This document shows, in pieces, positions 1 to 5,230 of a stretch of DNA of 5,887 bases; within the stretch, counting starts at the first letter, position 1; each line of letters starts with the position of its first letter. This DNA comes from Porticoccaceae bacterium (GTDB lineage: Bacteria; Pseudomonadota; Gammaproteobacteria; Pseudomonadales; Porticoccaceae), in the NCBI GenBank assembly GCA_017858295.1, contig JAFMBU010000109.1, forward strand, positions 1 to 5,887. Reading direction: 5' to 3'. Position numbers and translations under genes: made by a program. Under the pieces are notes generated by a model. The model did no database searches and was not told the origin of the DNA. It worked only from the letters and a program-made list of their open reading frames with translations.

Positions 1-1
1 C

Positions 2-70
2 TCGGCTGCAGAGCTCGACTGAAGAGCTCGACTAGAGAGCAGCTCTGCAACTCGCTGCTACTCTAGCCGA
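2..70. repeat. Nest of 13-base-period direct repeats and overlapping inverted repeats
   Basis: This gene-free stretch lies just beyond the stop codon of the minus-strand hydrolase. The 11-mer AGAGCTCGACT occurs at 10-20 and again at 23-33, and a decayed third copy sharing AGAGC begins at 36, giving a 13-base period. Several inverted pairs overlap. TCGGCT (2-7) pairs with AGCCGA (65-70). TGCAGAGCT (7-15) pairs with AGCTCTGCA (41-49). Positions 32-43 pair with 54-66 if A60 is bulged out. The last two pairings compete for the same bases, so alternative folds are possible. No T-run follows on either strand, so it is not a classical intrinsic terminator. It may be a REP-like or transcript-end element; function unknown. 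Plus frame 1 is open until a TAG at 64-66, but I do not recognise those residues as a gene tail. Confidence 0.6.
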
Positions 71-85
71 TGGAGTTTGACGCCT

Positions 86-1162
86 TTATAGCATCGAGTG
101 ATGGATGATCTCGCTGGAGTTGGCGGGCAGTGAAATGCTGGTGCCGTCTTGTCCTAGGGTGACGTCGGAGAACACTTCATCTACACCCTCTAGCCAGATC
201 GCCTCCATACCAGGTGCGATTAATGGTGGCACAATATGGTAGTAGAGCAGGTGACCTACATTGGCATCCCGAGCTATTTCCGCAGCTTCCACAGGTGTGG
301 TGTGGTAGTCGTGAATATCGTTGAAAATCTTTTCTCGCAGTGAGTTGCCGGTGCGCGCCGCAGACTCTGCCATCAGTACCACTAGCTTGGTCGAGAGTGC
401 TTCATGAATCAGTAGATCAACCCCTGCGGAATGTTTCTCTATGCCAGGGGACTTAACCGTATCCCCAGAGATGAGCAGACTGCGACCTTTGTAGGTAAAT
501 TTGTAGGCCACGGCGGGTGTGATTGGAAAGTGATCGGCGCTGATCATTTCGATCTGCAGGTCATCATTGTCATAGACCCTTATTGACTCACCGGCTTGGG
601 GCAAGGCAAGGCTTTTTGGAATCATGCCAGCACCGCTGGGGGGCGCAACTTTAACGCCATGATGATCGGTGCGATGCACTGCATCCCGAGCATAGGCTTG
701 GTTAAAGCCATTGACTATTTCTGCTACGCCGACCGGACCATAAACCGGCAGTGGACTGCTGTTATTGTCTGCGACCCAGCGCAACATAGCCATTTCGCCT
801 AGGCCATCTATATGATCTGAGTGGAAGTGAGTGAGAAACAGCGCATCGATGTCGCCCTGATTGATTCCCATACGACCAAGGTTGCGCGCACCATTGGTGC
901 CCGCATCCACAATAAAGAGTTGCTCCCCAGCCACTACCGCGACACAGGGGCCAGAGCGATTGGTACTGGGCATGGGGCCGCCGGCACCACAGAGACTAAT
1001 ATGCAATCCATCGGGCAGTTCAGCGAGAGGCTGTGCAGTCATGATGCCGTCTAGGGCACCAGGCAGTATTTTCAGCATAATGGCGCTGCGCTCAGTGTAG
1101 ACCGTGAGTGCCAGTAATAGTCCGATGGCTCCCGCTATATAGCGTTTTCTCATGGTTTTCAT
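86..1162 (-). CDS. Membrane-anchored metallo-beta-lactamase-fold hydrolase (RNase Z/arylsulfatase-like)
   Basis: The 358-residue protein has a basic N-terminus (MKTMRKR) and a hydrophobic segment at about residues 8-22. This suggests a signal anchor placing the enzyme on the periplasmic side; no clear cleavage or lipobox site is visible. The catalytic domain follows. The signature THFHSDH (111-117) supplies H112, H114, D116 and H117. H211 (ADHFP), D234 (SGDT) and H309 (YYHIVPP) fit the remaining ligands of a two-zinc site. The opening LCGAGGPMPSTNRSGP (57-72) and the late DYHTTP (285-290) resemble the RNase Z/type III arylsulfatase branch of the fold. An exported copy is unlikely to be the tRNA-processing RNase Z, so hydrolysis of an ester or sulfate ester is more plausible; the substrate cannot be read. 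ATG at 1162 is the upstream start; an in-frame ATG at 1153 is an alternative, and neither has a strong ribosome site. The gene is divergent from its neighbour, with a likely promoter at 1213-1241. Confidence 0.88.
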   Translation of the reverse strand: MKTMRKRYIAGAIGLLLALTVYTERSAIMLKILPGALDGIMTAQPLAELPDGLHISLCGAGGPMPSTNRSGPCVAVVAGEQLFIVDAGTNGARNLGRMGINQGDIDALFLTHFHSDHIDGLGEMAMLRWVADNNSSPLPVYGPVGVAEIVNGFNQAYARDAVHRTDHHGVKVAPPSGAGMIPKSLALPQAGESIRVYDNDDLQIEMISADHFPITPAVAYKFTYKGRSLLISGDTVKSPGIEKHSAGVDLLIHEALSTKLVVLMAESAARTGNSLREKIFNDIHDYHTTPVEAAEIARDANVGHLLYYHIVPPLIAPGMEAIWLEGVDEVFSDVTLGQDGTSISLPANSSEIIHHSML

Positions 1163-1212
1163 AGTTCTTATAGCTCGCTGAATTCTTTTTGTTGGATCAG
1201 TATTGAGTCCAG

Positions 1213-1241
1213 ATAGTTACATCTGTCATTATGTATGTCAA
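1213..1241 (-). promoter_or_regulatory. Probable sigma70-type promoter for the metallo-hydrolase gene
   Basis: Read on the minus strand, a perfect TTGACA (1241-1236) is followed after 17 bases by AACTAT (1218-1213), a weak -10 matching 3 of 6 consensus positions. A 16-base spacing would give TAACTA instead. It sits about 50 bases upstream of the ATG at 1162, a normal distance. The perfect -35 may compensate for the weak -10, or the promoter may need an activator. This is a motif reading by eye only. Confidence 0.4.
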
Positions 1242-1247
1242 TATAAT
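1242..1247 (+). promoter_or_regulatory. TATAAT -10-like box toward the two-domain thioredoxin-fold gene
   Basis: A perfect TATAAT reads on the plus strand, directly abutting the minus-strand -35 box at 1236-1241. No good -35 lies at the right spacing, and the box is about 120 bases before the ATG at 1366. If it is a real promoter, the transcript has a leader of over 100 bases and the two divergent promoters would compete. An alternative weaker -10, TTTAAT, lies at 1324-1329. Confidence 0.25.
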
Positions 1248-1320
1248 TCAATCTAACTCATAGCTAACTCTGGGTTGCTCAGAATAGCGCGGTTACCCTG
1301 CTGCATAAGTGACTTAATTG

Positions 1321-1334
1321 CGCTTTAATAAGCG
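1321..1334. repeat. Short palindrome CGCTT-TAAT-AAGCG, operator-like
   Basis: Five-base arms CGCTT (1321-1325) and AAGCG (1330-1334) flank a 4-base AT centre, 32 to 45 bases upstream of the ATG at 1366. The TTTAAT -10-like string overlaps it. A transcription-factor half-site pair is possible, but arms this short also arise by chance. Confidence 0.25.
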
Positions 1335-1365
1335 TCTAAAACAATAATTAGAGTGTTGCATCGCC

Positions 1366-2700
1366 ATGATCAAACTCCTTAAGCCGCGTATTATCCAGTT
1401 GATTTTCAGCCAGTGGCTGCGCAATCGCCGTCGCCGTCGCGGGGAAAAACGTCGTCTCGCCAATAGTCAGGCTCACCTGATAGTCGTTTATCTGCGCCTC
1501 AATGACGCTCACAGTTACCTTTTGCTGCAAGTGTTGCAGCAGTTTGCTCAGCGCTACCCTGTGAGCTTTGATTTCCGCACTGTATTGAATCTTGAGGAAG
1601 ATATGTATCCGGCACCGGCGCTGTGGCAGAGCAATGCCTTTGCCGATGGCGTTCATCTTGCGCAGCTTTATGATCTGCGTTTTCCGACTCAGCCACCTGA
1701 GGTATCTGAGGAAAGACTTATGCAACTCACCGCTCAGCTGTTGCACTGGGAATTGCAGCCCGGTTATCTCGACAATGCTCTGCAGCTGTTTGATGCTTAC
1801 TGGCAGGGTGACAATGACAGTCTGGAGCAACTTGTGGATAGCAATATTACTGATCATTGGGAATGTTACAGCCATCACTTGCAGGCTAATGAGGCGCAGT
1901 TTAAACAGCAGGGCCATTATCTCAGCGGCATGCTGCACTATGGCGGTGAATGGTACTGGGGCCTCAATCGGCTGGAGCATCTGGAGCTGCGACTAAATGA
2001 GATGGGTCTCCAAGAGGACCAAAGCAATGCTGTTGTTTTTGATAAAAACCACCGGGATTTCTGTGGTCAGAGTTTAAAGGCTAACCGCAGTGATCAGGGG
2101 GCAGGCCAGGTAAAGGCTATTGTTATGTACTGGTCCATGCGCAGTCCCTATTCCTACCTTGCACTGGTGCGTGCTCGGCAGCTCGCCGATCACTATCAGG
2201 TGCCCCTGGAGGTGAAGCCGGTATTGCCCATGGTGATGCGGCGTATGCAGGTGCCGAAAACAAAGAGTGGTTATATCACTGCAGATGTAAAGCGCGAGGC
2301 GGATAAATACGCTATTCCCTTTGGCCGTATTGCCGACCCTCTGGGTGCCGGCGTTGAGCGTTGCTATGCACTGTTTGCCTATGCCCAGTCTTGCGGACTG
2401 GGGCTGAGCTTTTTGCAGAGCTGCGCCGAAGGTGTTTGGTCCGAAGGGATTCTCTCCGAGTCCGACAGAGGTTTACAGCAGCTGGTGGAGCGGGCTGGGC
2501 TGGATTGGAATCAGGCGCGGCCGTTACTGGATGATGAGTCATGGCGTCTTTGGGCTCAGGATAATCTAGCCGAACTCTATGGTCATGATCTCTGGGGTGT
2601 CCCCAGTTTGGTTTATGGGGAAACTAAAGTCTTTGGTCAGGATCGCCTTGATCGCATCGAGCAGGGGATTATCAGAGACCTTTCTGCGCTTACTCAATAA
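1366..2700 (+). CDS. Two-domain HCCA-isomerase/DsbA-like (kappa-GST-type) thioredoxin-fold protein
   Basis: This 444-residue protein is about twice the usual length of a 2-hydroxychromene-2-carboxylate isomerase/kappa-GST/DsbA-like domain. The C-terminal half (about 250-440) looks intact. It has the entry motif SPYSYLAL (260-267), with S260 at the glutathione/catalytic serine position, and the cis-proline loop GVPSLVYG (411-418) followed by FGQDRLDRIEQ. The N-terminal half (about 39-211) repeats the plan: VYLRLNDAHSYLLL at its start, YGGEWYWGLNRLEHLE at its end. It has D47 in place of the serine and G188 in place of the cis-proline, so it is probably non-catalytic. There is no CxxC, so disulfide exchange is unlikely; glutathione-dependent isomerisation or binding is more likely. 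Residues 1-31 are basic, with RNRRRRRGEKRR at 19-30. An in-frame TAA at 1345-1347 precedes the ATG and no earlier start exists; the ribosome site is weak (TAGAG near 1349-1353). It is followed 27 bases later by the nitronate-monooxygenase-like gene. Confidence 0.85.
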   Translation: MIKLLKPRIIQLIFSQWLRNRRRRRGEKRRLANSQAHLIVVYLRLNDAHSYLLLQVLQQFAQRYPVSFDFRTVLNLEEDMYPAPALWQSNAFADGVHLAQLYDLRFPTQPPEVSEERLMQLTAQLLHWELQPGYLDNALQLFDAYWQGDNDSLEQLVDSNITDHWECYSHHLQANEAQFKQQGHYLSGMLHYGGEWYWGLNRLEHLELRLNEMGLQEDQSNAVVFDKNHRDFCGQSLKANRSDQGAGQVKAIVMYWSMRSPYSYLALVRARQLADHYQVPLEVKPVLPMVMRRMQVPKTKSGYITADVKREADKYAIPFGRIADPLGAGVERCYALFAYAQSCGLGLSFLQSCAEGVWSEGILSESDRGLQQLVERAGLDWNQARPLLDDESWRLWAQDNLAELYGHDLWGVPSLVYGETKVFGQDRLDRIEQGIIRDLSALTQ

Positions 2701-2727
2701 ATCGTTAAAATAATAAAGAGTTGTTAA

Positions 2728-3666
2728 ATGACCTTTTCTAATCGCATTACCCAATTAACCGGCACTCAATACCCGATCATTCAAGCCCCTATGGGTTGGA
2801 TCGCCCGCGCACAGCTAGCATCGGCGGTGAGTAATGCCGGCGGTTTGGGGGTTATCGAAACCAGCTCAGGTGAGCTGGATAATATCAAGTTGGAAGTGGC
2901 GAAAATGCGCCAGCTCACGGACAAGCCATTTGGCATGAATGTGGCACTCTCCTATGTGCGCGACAGCAATATTATTGATTTTGTGGTGGAGCAGGGGATC
3001 AAGTTTGTCACCACCTCCTCGGGCAGTCCCAGTGTCTGTACCAAGGATTTCCAGGCGGCAGGCATCACCGTTTTTCATGTGGTACCCACGCTGGAGATGG
3101 CCCTTAAAGCGCTTGATGCAGGTGTCGACGGCTTAGTCGTAGAAGGGGGCGAAGGCGGTGGTTTTAAAAACCCCAGTCCGGTCTCCACTATGGTGTTGCT
3201 GCCGCTGATTCGTTCCCACTGCGATGTGCCAATTATCGCCGCTGGGGGTATCGCCGATGGCCCCTCCATGGCCGCGGCTTTTGCGCTTGGCGCTGAGGGC
3301 GTACAGATGGGCACGCGGATGCTCTCCTGCGCCGAGTCCCCAGTGCACAGCAACTGGAAAGAGGCGATTGTGAACTCCCGTGAAACCGATACGGTATTTC
3401 TCAATCAGCAGGGTCGTCCGGCATTGCGGGCACTGAAAACTGAATTAACTGCAGGTCTCGAGCCCCTGGGTAAGTTTAATATCATGGAGCATATGGCCAA
3501 TTTACAGAGGCTCTATTTTGCTGGGGATATGGAAGCGGCGATTCCGCTACAGGGTCAGGTGGGTGGTCGTATCGACAGAGTGCTGAGTGCTCAGGACGTT
3601 ATTGATGAGACCATGACCGGTTTTCATACCGCCATCAACAATCTTCATCGCCAGTACGGTCAATAG
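2728..3666 (+). CDS. Nitronate monooxygenase-like FMN-dependent TIM-barrel protein
   Basis: The 312-residue protein has the length and plan of the nitronate monooxygenase/2-nitropropane dioxygenase family, FMN-dependent TIM-barrel oxidoreductases related to FabK and acting in the cytoplasm. Visible motifs are QAPMGWI (19-25, flavin contact at the first strand), EGGEGGGFKNP (139-149), AAGGIADG (171-178, phosphate-binding loop), GAEGVQMGTRML (188-199) and a terminal GQVGGRI (276-282). In classical members the middle motif carries a catalytic histidine after the glycines (GGH). Here that position is F146, so true nitronate oxidation is uncertain, and the real substrate may be an enoyl-CoA or another compound. 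The ATG has AAGAG (2716-2720) at seven bases' spacing. The 27-base gap from the preceding HCCA-isomerase-like gene suggests one transcript. Family assignment is firm; substrate is unknown. Confidence 0.88.
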   Translation: MTFSNRITQLTGTQYPIIQAPMGWIARAQLASAVSNAGGLGVIETSSGELDNIKLEVAKMRQLTDKPFGMNVALSYVRDSNIIDFVVEQGIKFVTTSSGSPSVCTKDFQAAGITVFHVVPTLEMALKALDAGVDGLVVEGGEGGGFKNPSPVSTMVLLPLIRSHCDVPIIAAGGIADGPSMAAAFALGAEGVQMGTRMLSCAESPVHSNWKEAIVNSRETDTVFLNQQGRPALRALKTELTAGLEPLGKFNIMEHMANLQRLYFAGDMEAAIPLQGQVGGRIDRVLSAQDVIDETMTGFHTAINNLHRQYGQ

Positions 3667-3680
3667 GTTTAATTAGCCGC

Positions 3681-3709
3681 TATACTGGCAAGATTAGTTT
3701 AATCAATCT
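3681..3709 (+). promoter_or_regulatory. Possible promoter/operator before the DHH gene
   Basis: The 55-base gap before the DHH gene contains TATACT (3681-3686), matching 5 of 6 positions of a -10 box, without a convincing -35. Just downstream, where transcription would start, lies a perfect palindrome: GATTA (3692-3696), a GTT spacer, TAATC (3700-3704). A second nested pair is AGATT (3691-3695) with AATCT (3705-3709). This could be an operator over the start site, or chance in AT-rich DNA. Confidence 0.3.
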
Positions 3710-3721
3710 GAAGAGAAATAA

Positions 3722-4687
3722 ATGGCCGACTTCGATGTTTTTAATGGTGATGCGGATGGTATCTGCGCACTTCTCCAGCTGCGCTTTGCGGAGCCCCGAG
3801 ATGCCCAACTAGTCACTGGCGTAAAGCGGGAGATTGATCTTTTAAACCGTGTTTATCCCGAGGCTGACGACCGTATTACGGTGTTGGATATCTCTCTGGA
3901 TAAAAACCGTGAGGGTTTGAATCGGGCATTGGATGTGGGCGCTCAGGTGTTTTATGTGGATCACCATTTTGCCGGTTCTGTTCCGGCCTCAGCGAGACTT
4001 AAGTCATTGATCAATGAAGCACCAGATGTCTGCACATCGGTACTGATTAACCACTATCTCCGCGGCGCCTACCGCGAGTGGGCCATAGTGGGAACCTATG
4101 GTGACAATCTCAAACATACCGCTGCTGGATTGATTAAGAATCTGCAGCTGTCCACCGACAAAGCTAAGTTGTTGGAAAATCTCGGGATCTATATCAACTA
4201 CAACGGTTATGGCGCCAGCCTTGAAGAGCTGCACTTTGCTCCAGATCAGCTCTATAGTTTACTCAGTGGGTATCGCAGCCCGTTTGATTTTGTTAGCGAT
4301 AATACAGAGGATTTTCAAAGGCTTGAGCAGGGCTACCATCAGGATATTGAGGCGGCGCAGTCGACTATTGCCCTGGTGGCCAGCGATGCAATTGCTGCCT
4401 TTGTGCTGCCGGATGCGCCCTGGGCCCGCCGTGTCAGTGGGGTTTACAGCAATCAGTTGGCCAACGATAATCCGAGCCGCGGTCATGCGGTGCTGACGGT
4501 TAAGCCCAATGGCAACTATCTGGTTAGCCTGCGCGCACCACTGAATAATAAAAAGGGTGCTGCGGCACTCTGTATGCAGTTTCCTACAGGAGGTGGTCGT
4601 GAGGCCGCAGCGGGGATCAATGATTTGCCAGCGGATAGGTTGGCGGAATTTTTGGATGCTTTTAAGAAAGCGTTTAGCGTCTCGTAA
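3722..4687 (+). CDS. DHH-family phosphoesterase
   Basis: The 321-residue protein shows the DHH-superfamily metal-site motifs in order. FNGDADGI (7-14) has D10 and D12. LDIS (55-58) has D56. The signature DHH is at 80-82 within YVDHHFAG. GTYGDN (124-129) has D128. A C-terminal DHHA1-type loop is present as GGGREAAAGI (290-299). In RecJ, NrnA and GdpP-like enzymes this plan makes a Mn-dependent phosphoesterase acting on nucleotides, cyclic dinucleotides or oligonucleotides. The usual DHHA1 loop reads GGGHxxAAG; here the histidine is R293, so substrate recognition may differ. It is far shorter than RecJ and has no CBS, PAS or membrane domain, so a small cytoplasmic NrnA-like nuclease or phosphatase is the best guess. 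The ATG is preceded by AAGAGA (3711-3716). Fifty-five bases separate it from the preceding gene, with a possible own promoter. Confidence 0.85.
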   Translation: MADFDVFNGDADGICALLQLRFAEPRDAQLVTGVKREIDLLNRVYPEADDRITVLDISLDKNREGLNRALDVGAQVFYVDHHFAGSVPASARLKSLINEAPDVCTSVLINHYLRGAYREWAIVGTYGDNLKHTAAGLIKNLQLSTDKAKLLENLGIYINYNGYGASLEELHFAPDQLYSLLSGYRSPFDFVSDNTEDFQRLEQGYHQDIEAAQSTIALVASDAIAAFVLPDAPWARRVSGVYSNQLANDNPSRGHAVLTVKPNGNYLVSLRAPLNNKKGAAALCMQFPTGGGREAAAGINDLPADRLAEFLDAFKKAFSVS

Positions 4688-4690
4688 CGA

Positions 4691-4720
4691 ATAGCAACAA
4701 ATAGCAACAGCTAGCAATAA
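4691..4720 (+). repeat. Three tandem 10-base near-repeats between the DHH and VOC genes
   Basis: ATAGCAACAA (4691-4700), ATAGCAACAG (4701-4710) and CTAGCAATAA (4711-4720) run head to tail, starting three bases after the DHH stop codon. The second copy differs from the first at one position and the third at two. The 10-base period is close to one helical turn, so stacked protein binding is conceivable; polymerase slippage during replication is the simpler origin. Confidence 0.6.
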
Positions 4721-4728
4721 CCAATTTT

Positions 4729-4736
4729 AGGGAGAG
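4729..4736 (+). promoter_or_regulatory. Strong ribosome binding site that fixes a TTG start
   Basis: AGGGAGAG lies upstream of the TTG at 4742, seven bases from the end of GGGAG (4730-4734). No ATG or GTG competes near the beginning of the VOC reading frame, so this site decides the start. It is the clearest ribosome site in the window. Confidence 0.6.
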
Positions 4737-4741
4737 AAAAT

Positions 4742-5230
4742 TTGTCCACTGCACGTCCATTTTCAGTTTTAGGTATTCAGCAGATCGCCGTTGGCGGTGC
4801 CAGCAAAGCCAAGTTACGCGGTTTTTGGGTTGATCTATTGGGCCTGCAATATCGCGATACCTTTGTCAGTGAGTCTGAAAATGTCGATGAAGATATCTGT
4901 GAGATGGGTGCCGGAGCCTTTGCCGTGGAAGTGGATTTGATGCAGCCTCTAGATACGGAACGACGACCACGGGTGGATAAGCCGGCACTAAATCATGTTG
5001 GACTCTGGGTTGACGATCTGGCCTCCGCTGTGGATTGGCTCACTGAGCAGGGGCTGCGCTTTACCCCTGGGGGTATTCGCAAAGGTGCGGCGGGGCACGA
5101 TGTGTGTTTTGTTCATCCAGTGGCCAATGAAGAGTATCCCCTCTCGGCTGAGGGTGTTTTGGTGGAGTTAGTGCAGGCGCCAGACACTGTTATAGCAGCC
5201 TATAAGGTCCTGGCTGAGGCGTCTTCTTAA
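4742..5230 (+). CDS. VOC-superfamily (glyoxalase/methylmalonyl-CoA epimerase-like) protein
   Basis: The 162-residue protein has two beta-alpha-beta-beta-beta halves of the vicinal oxygen chelate fold. The first opens at IQQIAV (12-17) with FWVDLLGL (28-35). The second opens at NHVGLWVDDLASAVDWL (84-100) and ends in GVLVELVQAP (138-147). H85 and E142 occupy the usual second-half metal-ligand positions. In the first half the expected histidine is Q14 and the expected glutamate region reads EVDLMQPL (63-70), so the metal site is altered or uses glutamine and aspartate. The second half resembles methylmalonyl/ethylmalonyl-CoA epimerases, but the reaction cannot be fixed from sequence; glyoxalase-like, dioxygenase-like and binding-only roles remain open. 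Translation starts at TTG, supported by the AGGGAGAG site. It ends in TAA at 5228-5230, immediately against the stop codon of the opposing dnaE2. Confidence 0.8.
   Translation: MSTARPFSVLGIQQIAVGGASKAKLRGFWVDLLGLQYRDTFVSESENVDEDICEMGAGAFAVEVDLMQPLDTERRPRVDKPALNHVGLWVDDLASAVDWLTEQGLRFTPGGIRKGAAGHDVCFVHPVANEEYPLSAEGVLVELVQAPDTVIAAYKVLAEASS

Noticed and set aside
10..60. CRISPR array
   Set aside because: Repeat units are 11-13 bases with almost no spacer between them, unlike CRISPR repeats and spacers, and no cas genes are present.
1..66. C-terminal end of a plus-strand gene stopping at TAG 64-66
   Set aside because: The 21 residues match nothing I recognise, and the repeat structure explains the sequence better.
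86..1162. Beta-lactamase resistance gene
   Set aside because: The motifs after the HxHxDH box fit the RNase Z/arylsulfatase branch (SGDT, DYHTTP, YYHIVPP), not class B beta-lactamases.
1348..1980. A 210-codon open frame on the minus strand opposite the thioredoxin-fold gene
   Set aside because: It lies entirely antisense to a gene with clear family motifs, its composition is that of an out-of-frame translation, and no domain is recognisable.
4259..4717. A 152-codon open frame on the minus strand over the end of the DHH gene
   Set aside because: It overlaps the conserved C-terminal DHHA1 loop region in antisense and shows no recognisable motif.
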